Source: Firmicutes bacterium UBA4874
GTDB lineage: Bacteria > Bacillota > Clostridia > Caldicoprobacterales > DTU083
DNA length: 12,583 nt
Assembly (NCBI GenBank): GCA_002399435.1
Contig: DHDO01000019.1
Coordinates: forward strand, 1 to 12,583
Reading direction: 5' to 3'
The notes beneath the pieces are model-generated. The model made no database searches and was not told the origin of the DNA. It saw only the letters and a list, made by a program, of their open reading frames with translations. Below are positions 7,020-12,583 of this stretch, one piece after another. A program made the translations under genes and the position numbers. How positions within the stretch are numbered: the first letter of the stretch is position 1; each line of letters opens with the position of its first letter.

Positions 7020-7814
7020 TTAATATTTTTGTAAATTTTGTTCCTTTGCATAACCCATGCTGATTTCATTGAATTTATCGAGAATATCATCGATTTTCAA
7101 TTGCTCCTTTTCCCTGTCCGACCGATCCATTACCACTTTGCCCTGATGCATCATAACCAGCCGGGTTCCATATTCCACCGCATACCGCAGATTGTGCGTC
7201 ACCATAATGGTGGTGATTCCCTTCTCCTTTACGATCTTGTCCGTTAGCTCCATAATCCGTTCTGCTGTGCCGGGATCCAGCGCGGCGGTATGCTCGTCCA
7301 GAATCAGGAAGTCGATGGGAGTCATGGTGGACATCAGCAAAGCCAGAGCCTGTCGCTGGCCTCCGGACAGAGCGCCCACCGGAATATCCAGATTCTCCTC
7401 CAGTCCCAGGTTCAGCTCCCGGAGAGCCTCCCGGTACCGGGAGATGCGTTTTGCATCGATCCCTTTCTTCAGTCCAAAGGGTTTCCCCTTGTTATCCGCC
7501 AGGGACAGATTTTCAAGAAGAGTCATACCGGAACAGGTACCCATGGCCGGGTTCTGGAATACCCTTCCGATAAACTTCAGCCTTCTGTGCTCCGGCATGG
7601 CGGTGATGTCCTTTCCCCGAAGGAAGATTTGGCCGAGGTCCACCGGAATGCTGCCGCAAATCATATTCAGCAGGGAGGTTTTCCCCGAGCCATTGCTCCC
7701 TACCACCGTTACGAACTCCTGATCCCCCACGGTAAAATCAAAATGATCAAACAGGCAGAGTTCATGAGCCGTACCCGGATAATAATGCTTTTGTATCCCC
7801 CGCAGCTCAAGCAT
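7020..7814 (-). CDS. trpZ: ABC transporter ATP-binding protein, tryptophan T-box regulon (TrpZ-like)
   Basis: Cytoplasmic ATPase that powers the importer encoded with it. The 264 residues carry all ABC motifs: Walker A GSNGSGKT (39-46), Q-loop Q87 in RVFQNP, signature LSGGQ (149-153), Walker B FLILDE (169-174) and switch histidine H207 in MVTHN. Its start overlaps the permease stop by 8 nt, and GGAAGGTG lies 7 nt before the ATG, so it is coupled to the permease. It is the last gene of the T-box-controlled unit. No terminator is visible between its stop and the rpsF promoter. The family role is clear. Tryptophan as ligand is inferred from the riboswitch, and the symbol is assigned by analogy with trpXYZ systems. 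Confidence 0.9.
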   Translation of the reverse strand: MLELRGIQKHYYPGTAHELCLFDHFDFTVGDQEFVTVVGSNGSGKTSLLNMICGSIPVDLGQIFLRGKDITAMPEHRRLKFIGRVFQNPAMGTCSGMTLLENLSLADNKGKPFGLKKGIDAKRISRYREALRELNLGLEENLDIPVGALSGGQRQALALLMSTMTPIDFLILDEHTAALDPGTAERIMELTDKIVKEKGITTIMVTHNLRYAVEYGTRLVMMHQGKVVMDRSDREKEQLKIDDILDKFNEISMGYAKEQNLQKY

Positions 7815-8694
7815 TTGCCGTCACCTTCCCTTTTCGGCCGCTGCTCACGGCCAGAATCAACAGAAACAGCACGGCTGTAATCAGCTTCAGATCGGAGGCG
7901 GCCATGCCAAGGGAAATGGCGGCAGCCACGCACGTCTTGTAAACGATGGAGCCAAAGATCACTGCGGTTGTCGCTTTTACAGAGGTCCGCTTCTGAAACA
8001 GTTTCATCCCGATAATGACGCTGGCAAGACCGATCACCATGGTGCCGGTCCCGGTTGAAATTTCAAAGAATCCGCTTTTCTGACAATACAGACAGCCGGA
8101 CAGGGCGACAAACGCATTGGAAAGGGACAATCCAATAATTTTGACCGTGCCTTTGTCCTTCGCCAGAGAGGTGATCAGGGCTTCGTTGTCCCCTGCCGCC
8201 CGGAGCAGGAACCCGGATTTGGTGCCAAGATACCAATCCAGCAGCCGCTTCATAACCATTCCAATCAGGAACAGGAAAAGAACCGCCAGAAAGGGCTGGA
8301 CACCGGCCGGAACCCATTTGTCCAGAAAAGCATTGTCAAAGATGGTTTCCCTGGAGAACACAGGTACATTGGCTCTGCCTGCAATCCGCAGATTCAGGGA
8401 GTAGAGGGCAGTCATCATGATAATGCCGGACAGCAGATCCCTTACCCGGAGCTTGATGTGAATCAGTCCGGTCAGCATTCCGGCGGCTGCCCCCGCAAAA
8501 AAGGAAACAGGCAGGGTAAGCAGGGGATTTGCGCCGGCCTGGAGCAGGACCGCGGTAACCGCTCCTCCCAGCGGGAAGGTTCCATCCACGGACAGGTCCG
8601 GAAAGTTCAGTATCCGGTAAGTGAGATACACCCCCAGCGCCATAATCGCGTAAGTCAGACCTTCTTCCAATATTCCCATTATAATATCTGTCAT
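7807..8694 (-). CDS. trpY: ABC transporter permease, tryptophan T-box regulon (TrpY-like)
   Basis: Inner-membrane channel of the importer, 295 residues with about eight hydrophobic helices, of the branched-chain amino acid/LivH-type permease superfamily (BPD_transp_2). The segment FPDLSVDGTFPLGG (31-44) is typical of the permeases partnered with PF04392-type binding proteins. The ATG at 8694 has AGGAGG 9 nt upstream. A near-identical copy of this start region lies 44 nt upstream, creating a 15-codon ORF whose stop overlaps this ATG (ATGA), so initiation here may be partly coupled to that leader. The gene lies 65 nt after the binding-protein gene and overlaps the ATPase gene by 8 nt. Confidence 0.9.
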   Translation of the reverse strand: MTDIIMGILEEGLTYAIMALGVYLTYRILNFPDLSVDGTFPLGGAVTAVLLQAGANPLLTLPVSFFAGAAAGMLTGLIHIKLRVRDLLSGIIMMTALYSLNLRIAGRANVPVFSRETIFDNAFLDKWVPAGVQPFLAVLFLFLIGMVMKRLLDWYLGTKSGFLLRAAGDNEALITSLAKDKGTVKIIGLSLSNAFVALSGCLYCQKSGFFEISTGTGTMVIGLASVIIGMKLFQKRTSVKATTAVIFGSIVYKTCVAAAISLGMAASDLKLITAVLFLLILAVSSGRKGKVTANA

Positions 8695-8759
8695 GCTTTT
8701 TCGCCTCCTGGCTGTCCCGTTATTATAATATCTGTCATGCCTTTTCGCCTCCAGACTGT
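8678..8759 (-). repeat. Tandem duplication of the permease translation start region (period 44)
   Basis: Segments 8678-8715 and 8722-8759 are 38 bp each and match at 35 positions by eye, spaced exactly 44 nt apart. Each copy holds the same GGAGG ribosome binding site, a 9-nt spacer and an ATG followed by ACA GAT ATT ATA. The copy nearer the binding-protein gene begins right after that gene's stop codon. Because 44 is not a multiple of three, the upstream copy reads in a different frame from the permease. Confidence 0.93.
8691..8738 (-). CDS. Putative 15-codon leader ORF before the permease gene
   Basis: The upstream copy of the duplicated start region opens an ORF reading MTDIIITGQPGGEKA and ends at TGA, which overlaps the permease ATG as ATGA. 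It has a good GGAGG site with a 9-nt spacer, identical to that of the permease, so ribosomes should initiate here. Whether the peptide matters is unknown. It may be a by-product of the duplication that couples, or competes with, permease initiation. Confidence 0.35.
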   Translation of the reverse strand: MTDIIITGQPGGEKA

Positions 8760-9782
8760 TCAGGATTTTCCCTGATGTTCCTCTATCCTGTCAAACATTT
8801 CTCCTGCGGGTCCGGTCAGCTCCTCCGGTATGGAAATCCCAAGATTTTTGGCAGCGGCGGTGTTCCCGTAAAAGGAAGCTTCCTTACATACCTTAAAAGG
8901 AATTTCCCCTGCCTTTGCTTCGCCCTTCAGCACTCTGGCTGCCATTTTTCCGGTCTGAATGCCCAGTTCATAATAATCCAGCCCGACAGCAGCCAGACAT
9001 CCGATTTTGACCTGCTCAATCTCGCTGCCAAAGACCGGGATCCCTTTCCGGTCCGCTTTCTCCAGGATCAACGGGAGGGAACTGACCACCGTATTATCCG
9101 TCAGATTACAAAGGCAATCGACTTTGGCAAGCAGTTGATCCGCTGCCAGCGGAATATCGGCCGCTACGGAAATTCCGCTTTCCACAATTTTAAAATCATG
9201 GGCAGGCGCCGCGTCGCGGTACTCCTGAACGGTGGAAATGGAATTGACTTCACTGGTGCTGTACAGAATACCAATTTTCTTTGCATCCGGCAGAATGGTT
9301 CGAATCATTTCCAGCTGCTTTTCCACGGGAAGCCGGTCACTGGTTCCGGTGACGTTCCCGGTCGGGGTACCATCCTCCCTGGCCAGCTCCGCTGCGACGG
9401 GATCGTTGACGGCGGTGTAGATCACCGGAATATCTGCTTTTCCCGCCGCACGGAAAGCGCTCTGCGCCATCGGCGTGCCAATGGCGGCAATCAGATCTGT
9501 CCTGCCGGCAGCAATACTGTCTGCAATCTGATTGGCAGTGCCTCCATCTGCCTGCGCATTTTCATACCGAACCTTCAGATTTTTGCCCTCCGTAAAGCCT
9601 TCCTCTGCAAGCCCGGCGAGAAATCCTTTCCTGCAGTTGTCCAGCGAACCGTGCTCCGCATACTGCGCAATCCCCACCGCATACTTTCCTGCCGCCGCTC
9701 CTTTTCCCGTACATCCGGAAGCTGCAATGAGAAGCAAACCAAGTGCAGACAGCATCGCCGATATCTGTTTCATCCGTTTCAT
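8760..9782 (-). CDS. trpX: ABC transporter substrate-binding lipoprotein, tryptophan T-box regulon (TrpX-like)
   Basis: Extracytoplasmic, lipid-anchored receptor that delivers substrate to the permease. From the ATG at 9782 it has 340 residues. A signal peptide with basic start (MKRMK) and hydrophobic core ends in lipobox ASGC, with C24 as the lipidated cysteine. The mature part is a PF04392-type periplasmic-binding fold with family segments IGTPMAQ (101-107), AVNDPVAAEL (124-133), GNVTGTSD (142-149), LTDNTV (227-232) and GLDYYELG (267-274). An in-frame TTG at 9797 was rejected because the ribosome binding site GGGAGG lies inside the extension, 7 nt before the chosen ATG. It is the first gene after the T-box terminator. 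Tryptophan, or a precursor, as ligand is inferred from the leader. Confidence 0.92.
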   Translation of the reverse strand: MKRMKQISAMLSALGLLLIAASGCTGKGAAAGKYAVGIAQYAEHGSLDNCRKGFLAGLAEEGFTEGKNLKVRYENAQADGGTANQIADSIAAGRTDLIAAIGTPMAQSAFRAAGKADIPVIYTAVNDPVAAELAREDGTPTGNVTGTSDRLPVEKQLEMIRTILPDAKKIGILYSTSEVNSISTVQEYRDAAPAHDFKIVESGISVAADIPLAADQLLAKVDCLCNLTDNTVVSSLPLILEKADRKGIPVFGSEIEQVKIGCLAAVGLDYYELGIQTGKMAARVLKGEAKAGEIPFKVCKEASFYGNTAAAKNLGISIPEELTGPAGEMFDRIEEHQGKS

Positions 9783-9867
9783 CTGACATCCTCCCAAATT
9801 GATTTTTCACTTAAAAATCCGCTGCTTCCCTACCATTATCCGGACGGTATGCTCCCGTGGCTCCCCC

Positions 9868-9903
9868 AAAAAAACAAAAACGCCTCAAGCATTGCCTGAG
9901 ACG
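9868..9903 (-). terminator. Regulated terminator of the T-box leader
   Basis: The minus strand forms a 10-bp stem (two G-U pairs), CGTCTCAGGC / GCTTGAGGCG with loop AAT, followed by TTTTTGTTTTTTT. The 5' arm is also needed by the antiterminator, so the stem forms only when charged tRNA-Trp is bound or tRNA is absent. Confidence 0.92.
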
Positions 9904-10223
9904 AATAATTCCGTGGTGCCACTCAAATTGACATAAGTCCACTCTCTTCCTATACCATCATATAGGCCATATCAAATAACGGGTATGGTTCCGTCAACGC
10001 CTACTTCGATGCCGGATCTCCCTTTCTATCTCTGGAATATCCGGAAAAAGGACTCCTTGTCCGGTTCCTTTTAAAACTGCCGGATCCAGGTATCCCGTCA
10101 TCTTTCGGGCTGCCCTCGAAAGCCCATTCGGCTTAAAACTCCATATCGCATTCCCAACAACAGCGACTCTCTGCAATGTCGTAAAAAAGCCTACTCCTCT
10201 TTCTCAACGGTTTTTCAATTGAT
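9868..10223 (-). promoter_or_regulatory. T-box riboswitch, tryptophan-specific (specifier UGG)
   Basis: The leader of the ABC operon carries the canonical T-box parts. Stem I base pairs GAAAG (10199-10203) with CUUUC. The specifier loop has AGUA (10192-10195) on the 5' side and GAAUGGG on the 3' side, closed above by GGCUU/AAGCC, which places codon UGG (Trp) at 10124-10126. A distal AGAGA bulge motif is also present. The T-box sequence UGGCACCACGG (9911-9921) offers UGGC to pair with a tRNA ending GCCA, fitting G73 of bacterial tRNA-Trp. The antiterminator (GAG/CUC around the T-box) and the terminator share CGUCUC and exclude each other. Uncharged tRNA-Trp should stabilise readthrough when tryptophan is scarce. 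Confidence 0.93.
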
Positions 10224-10229
10224 GGCTTT

Positions 10230-10258
10230 ATGGTAATTCATTTATGCAGCTTTGTCAA
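10230..10258 (-). promoter_or_regulatory. Sigma-A promoter of the T-box/ABC transporter operon
   Basis: The minus strand carries a perfect -35 TTGACA (10253-10258), a 17-nt spacer and -10 TACCAT (10230-10235). The predicted start is near 10223, about 20 nt ahead of stem I of the T-box. Confidence 0.75.
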
Positions 10259-10310
10259 TACCAATTTCCTGAGTTTCCAGGGCAATCACCCTTAATGTGA
10301 TATATTTATA

Positions 10311-10478
10311 TTGGGAACAACGCTCTTTTCAATTTGTTCAGGAAAAGAATATCTTTTCAAGCATGGTACCTTTTCCGATTCACTTGGACATATCGTAACA
10401 GCTGTTTGTATGATTACAACTTGTGCAATTTATTGGGCTAAACGTTGTCTGAATGCTCGAAAATATCGTGATGAATAA
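10311..10478 (+). CDS. Doubtful 55-codon ORF or gene remnant on the plus strand
   Basis: An open frame of 55 codons from a TTG (the only early start) to TAA. The predicted product has a hydrophobic stretch (HIVTAVCMITTCAIYWA) followed by a basic tail (KRCLNARKYRDE), like a single membrane helix. I see no ribosome binding site and recognise no family. A hairpin with six T residues lies 3 nt after the stop (10481-10504), which is the main reason to mention it. It is the only plus-strand candidate here and could equally be the tail of a decayed gene or chance. Confidence 0.15.
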   Translation: MGTTLFSICSGKEYLFKHGTFSDSLGHIVTAVCMITTCAIYWAKRCLNARKYRDE

Positions 10479-10480
10479 AT

Positions 10481-10504
10481 CGTTTCCATCAACGGAACTT
10501 TTTT
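10481..10504 (+). terminator. Weak terminator-like hairpin on the plus strand
   Basis: GTTTCC / GGAAC pair across ATCAAC with one bulged T (10482-10498), followed by TTTTTT (10499-10504). The stem is short, so function is uncertain. It lies just after the stop of the doubtful plus-strand ORF. Confidence 0.3.
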
Positions 10505-10694
10505 ATGGTTAGGCATATAAGCGATGACTCTATAATGGGCCTATCGTCCTTTACTTTGAATCCAGTTTCGCTCTATAAGCCACCCTTTGCTGTGATTGTT
10601 TTCCGGTGATACTTAATATTCTTGTGTGGCGAAGCCGCGAGTCCGGTCCTGTAAAACATTTAAGAACAAAAAGGTACGCTTTTTTTATATAGCT

Positions 10695-10740
10695 AAAAAG
10701 TCTGAAATGCGCTTTGTTGATTCGCGCTTTCAGACTTTTT
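10695..10740. terminator. Bidirectional rho-independent terminator
   Basis: A 13-bp perfect inverted repeat AAAAAGTCTGAAA (10695-10707) / TTTCAGACTTTTT (10728-10740), extended by GCGC/GCGC (10709-10712 with 10724-10727) across one unpaired base. On either strand the outer arm supplies a T-run. On the minus strand it would end the nitroreductase-NYN transcript. It would also stop plus-strand transcription. Confidence 0.88.
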
Positions 10741-10779
10741 CCTTCTCGCAACTGTCAAAGACGGGACTTGCTCCAATTG

Positions 10780-10811
10780 CAGGGCGGAGCATGGCTGCAT
10801 GCCCCGCCCTG
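10780..10811. repeat. GC-rich hairpin downstream of the NYN gene
   Basis: An inverted repeat CAGGGCGG / CCGCCCTG (8 bp), then an A/C mismatch and GCATG/CATGC (5 bp) around loop GCTG. It is very stable but lacks a T-run on either side, so it is not a classical terminator. It may protect the 3' end of the transcript or be an RNA-processing or protein-binding site. Confidence 0.75.
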
Positions 10812-10838
10812 TCAGTCACAGATTTCACAGGATCCACA

Positions 10839-10859
10839 GGAAGACCTGGGGGTCCTTCC
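10839..10859 (-). repeat. Hairpin directly after the NYN gene stop
   Basis: An 8-bp stem with one bulge: GGAAG and ACC on the plus strand pair with the GGT...CTTCC side around loop TGGG. It starts 2 nt beyond the stop codon of the NYN gene. There is no T-run. Confidence 0.6.
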
Positions 10860-10860
10860 A

Positions 10861-11844
10861 TCAGAGGATTTTGATCAGCATGGTCTTTGCCTCGTTGAAT
10901 TCGATCCTTATGATCTTCTCCTTTTCGAGACGCTTCATCATGTCGCTGAACTTTTTAAATCCAATCTGACGTTCGTCAAAATCCGGATACTTTTTCTGAA
11001 GCTCAGACTTGATGATACTGGGATTGACACGGTTAAATCCGCTGCTTTTCAGCTTGTTCAGCAGGCTCTGCAAAATATTGACCCAATTGGACTTGCTGAT
11101 CTCCCCCGACATATTTTTTTGATTACCGAGTAATTTTACTTTCAGGGAGTTGTTGTCACCGAAGACCTTTATGGTATGGTATCGGGTCTCCATAACATTC
11201 AACAGTTTGCCAAAGGAACTATAGCCGTAGCTCTTCTCGCTGAACTCCGGCCGCAGACGCAGCAACGTCTTTTTCAGTTCACTGACAAACATAGTACCGT
11301 CCGTATCTGCCTGATCGCTGATGATTTTTTCCAGAACCTCTGAAAGATCATCCGGATCACTGTAGGTATCGTCTTCTTCGTCCGATGCCGGGCTGGAAGA
11401 ATCCGTCGTAACGGATTCCAGAAAAATAAACTCATTGCATGCCTTGATAAATATGTTGGAAGCCACTTCGGAACGGGAAATGCCCAACACATACTTACCC
11501 ATGGACTTTAGTTTCCCGACCAGGGGGGTATAGTCACTGTCGCCGGACACGATACAGAAACAGTCTATCAGGTCATTGGTATAAGCGACATCCAGAGCAT
11601 CGATGACCAGCTGAATATCCAGATTGTTTTTCTGGTTTACACCGTACTTGATGGATGGCAGGACATTGAAGGTATTGGAAAGCAATACCTCCTTCAGTCC
11701 GGAGAAAGCCTCCTGATAACCGTACACCTTGCCAATCAGAATGTCGCCTTTTATCTTGACCTTCTCTATGACACGATTCAGGGTGATGACTTTGCCACCG
11801 GTGTTTTCCAGATCAATGAATATTGCAAAATTATTTTTATCCAT
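10861..11844 (-). CDS. NYN-domain (LabA/DUF88-type) putative ribonuclease with two OST-HTH/LOTUS domains
   Basis: A 327-residue cytoplasmic protein. The N-terminal NYN domain (PIN-like nuclease fold, about 4-145) shows FIDLEN (D11, N14), NNLDIQLVIDALD (D76) and SGDSDYTPLV (D102, D104), the acidic residues expected to bind metal. An acidic linker follows (about 148-168, with DEEDD). The first LOTUS domain (about 164-240) contains YGYSSFGKLL; the second (about 254-327) contains IGFKKFSDMMKRLEKEKIIRI. LOTUS domains bind RNA, so an RNA-targeted nuclease is likely; the target is unknown. The ATG at 11844 is preferred: it sits 7 nt after GGAG and directly precedes the conserved core. A start at 11976 would run 44 residues into the nitroreductase gene. 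It follows the nitroreductase by 58 nt with no visible promoter, so the two are probably co-transcribed. Confidence 0.88.
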   Translation of the reverse strand: MDKNNFAIFIDLENTGGKVITLNRVIEKVKIKGDILIGKVYGYQEAFSGLKEVLLSNTFNVLPSIKYGVNQKNNLDIQLVIDALDVAYTNDLIDCFCIVSGDSDYTPLVGKLKSMGKYVLGISRSEVASNIFIKACNEFIFLESVTTDSSSPASDEEDDTYSDPDDLSEVLEKIISDQADTDGTMFVSELKKTLLRLRPEFSEKSYGYSSFGKLLNVMETRYHTIKVFGDNNSLKVKLLGNQKNMSGEISKSNWVNILQSLLNKLKSSGFNRVNPSIIKSELQKKYPDFDERQIGFKKFSDMMKRLEKEKIIRIEFNEAKTMLIKIL

Positions 11845-11902
11845 ACACACTCCAGATTTCTTATATTTTTCATTCCTGCTCCGGCATTTCTCTATCCATC
11901 CA

Positions 11903-12412
11903 TTACCATTTTTCATAATGAATCCTGGAAGGATCAAGCCGGTCTCCCGCTTTGGGCTCCTCCGCCGGATAGCCAACGGCTATCAATGCAATGGGAACAA
12001 CACTTTGAGGAAACGAAAGCGTTTGCTTTAAGTAACGCGAAACATCCGCTCCGGTGCGAACTCCGCACCACACCGCACCCAGACCCAGCCCATGGGCCGC
12101 GAGAAGCAGATTCTGGGCTGCCGCAGAACAATCGTTCAGAAGAAAGTCATGCGTCTCCTGCACACTTTCATCTCCGCAGACCACGATACAGCAAGCAGCC
12201 TGTCCAATGGGCCTGTGATACCTTTGAATCCTTGAAATCACGGCAAGCTGCTCCCTGTCCCGTATCACAACAAAATGCCAGGGCCTTTTGTTGTTGGCGG
12301 ATGGGGCGCACATGGCAGCCTCCAGTAATTTCTTCAGAGTCTCCTCATCAATGGGCCGATCGGTATAGGATCGGATGCTTCGCCTCGTTTGAATTGCCTG
12401 AAGTACATCCAT
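11903..12412 (-). CDS. Nitroreductase-family FMN oxidoreductase
   Basis: FMN-dependent NAD(P)H oxidoreductase of the nitroreductase superfamily, 169 residues, as usual for the short forms. FMN-contacting segments are RRSIRSY (10-16) near the N-terminus, APSANNKRPWHFVVI (about 36-50), the central SAAAQNLLLAAHGLGLGAVWCG (helix plus loop), and the C-terminal DPSRIHYEKW. The physiological substrate is not predictable from sequence; members reduce nitro compounds, quinones or flavins. The ribosome binding site AAAGGAGGT lies 8 nt before the ATG and is near perfect. It is the first gene after the promoter at 12515-12523. Confidence 0.93.
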   Translation of the reverse strand: MDVLQAIQTRRSIRSYTDRPIDEETLKKLLEAAMCAPSANNKRPWHFVVIRDREQLAVISRIQRYHRPIGQAACCIVVCGDESVQETHDFLLNDCSAAAQNLLLAAHGLGLGAVWCGVRTGADVSRYLKQTLSFPQSVVPIALIAVGYPAEEPKAGDRLDPSRIHYEKW

Positions 12413-12487
12413 AGATTACACACCTCCTTTCTTTTATCATCCTTCCCGTTCCTAACGTTCTCCTGCTGCCCTTGCAGCCGGTCACGA

Positions 12488-12505
12488 GGGATGGCCATTC
12501 ATCCC
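12488..12505. repeat. Inverted repeat at the predicted transcription start of the nitroreductase gene
   Basis: A 6-bp perfect inverted repeat GGGATG / CATCCC with a 6-nt centre lies just downstream of the -10 element, overlapping the first transcribed bases. It could be a repressor operator or a 5' stabilising hairpin. A second small hairpin (GCTGC/GCAGC, 12465-12478) follows in the leader. Confidence 0.4.
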
Positions 12506-12514
12506 ACTTTCCTG

Positions 12515-12523
12515 ATTATACCA
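12515..12523 (-). promoter_or_regulatory. Extended -10 promoter of the nitroreductase-NYN unit
   Basis: The minus strand reads TGG-TATAAT, an extended -10 element with a consensus hexamer (12515-12520). No good -35 is present at 17 nt, as is common for extended -10 promoters. The predicted start is near 12508, giving about 95 nt of leader. Confidence 0.65.
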
Positions 12524-12583
12524 CATTTGATTGTCCTATGGCGAGAAATTTCAGCGACCGTCTTTCAGCAATCATCTTTCAGC

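Larger units (their letters stand above)
10259..10694. other. AT-rich intergenic spacer without a confident gene
   Basis: About 430 bp between the T-box promoter and the bidirectional terminator. It is more AT-rich than its neighbours and holds no protein or RNA gene I can recognise. Contents are a doubtful plus-strand ORF (10311-10478) followed by a weak hairpin and T-run, a 34-codon plus-strand ORF (10505-10609) without a ribosome binding site, and a short hairpin GTGGC-GAA-GCCGC near 10625-10640. It may be decayed sequence from a lost gene. Confidence 0.6.

Noticed and set aside
8678..8759. Insertion-sequence or attachment-site interpretation of the duplicated start region
   Set aside because: The copies are adjacent direct repeats containing a normal ribosome binding site and start, with no terminal inverted repeats or transposase; simple tandem duplication explains them.
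9783..9797. TTG start for the binding protein five codons upstream
   Set aside because: The extension contains the ribosome binding site itself; the ATG at 9782 is correctly spaced.
8775..9899. A 374-codon open frame on the plus strand
   Set aside because: It is antisense to the substrate-binding lipoprotein and runs into the T-box terminator; it is a shadow of the real gene.
9994..10176. A 60-codon minus-strand frame inside the T-box leader
   Set aside because: It covers the structured stems and the specifier loop of the riboswitch; coding is not expected.
10505..10609. A 34-codon ATG ORF on the plus strand
   Set aside because: There is no ribosome binding site, it starts within the A/T-rich tail of a terminator-like hairpin, and the product is unremarkable.
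10551..10751. A 66-codon minus-strand open frame
   Set aside because: It reads straight through the long bidirectional terminator and has no ribosome binding site or recognisable family.
11845..11976. N-terminal extension of the NYN protein to a start at 11976
   Set aside because: It would overlap the nitroreductase by 74 nt and adds low-complexity basic residues; the ATG at 11844 has a ribosome binding site and directly precedes the conserved core.

Overview
The window reads as a stretch of chromosome from a low-to-mid GC Bacillota, most likely class Clostridia. The evidence is the conserved gene neighbourhood rpsF-ssb-rpsR / mazG-like-yybS(DUF2232)-gdpP-rplI-dnaB, strong AGGAGG-type ribosome binding sites, sigma-A promoters of the TTGACA-17-TATAAT type, and a T-box riboswitch. 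Every confident gene lies on the minus strand, so transcription runs from high to low coordinates. No phage, insertion sequence, CRISPR array, rRNA or tRNA is visible.

Right end (about 12.5-10.7 kb): an extended -10 promoter precedes a small FMN nitroreductase and then a NYN-domain ribonuclease-like protein with two C-terminal OST-HTH/LOTUS domains. Three hairpins follow, the last a long bidirectional terminator. A roughly 430-bp spacer then holds only a doubtful plus-strand small ORF.

Middle (about 10.26-7.0 kb): a sigma-A promoter and a complete T-box leader control a three-gene ABC importer (lipoprotein, permease, ATPase). The specifier codon reads UGG and the T-box sequence is UGGC, matching the G73-CCA end of bacterial tRNA-Trp. 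The system is therefore a trpXYZ-type tryptophan (or Trp-precursor) transporter switched on by uncharged tRNA-Trp. A 38-bp near-perfect tandem duplication (period 44) between the lipoprotein and permease genes copies the permease ribosome binding site and start, and creates a 15-codon leader ORF that overlaps the permease start.

Left-middle (about 7.0-5.84 kb): the rpsF-ssb-rpsR operon, with its own promoter and a clear terminator after rpsR. No terminator is visible between the transporter and this operon.

Left (about 5.77 kb to the window edge): a second consensus promoter drives a small MazG-like protein, a DUF2232 membrane protein, the c-di-AMP phosphodiesterase GdpP (start of rplI overlaps its stop as ATGA), ribosomal protein bL9, replicative helicase DnaB and a truncated SGNH/GDSL hydrolase running off the window edge. 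The left half is a housekeeping translation, replication and c-di-AMP cluster. The right half is more accessory, and the NYN-LOTUS gene and the duplicated translation start are the items most worth a second look.
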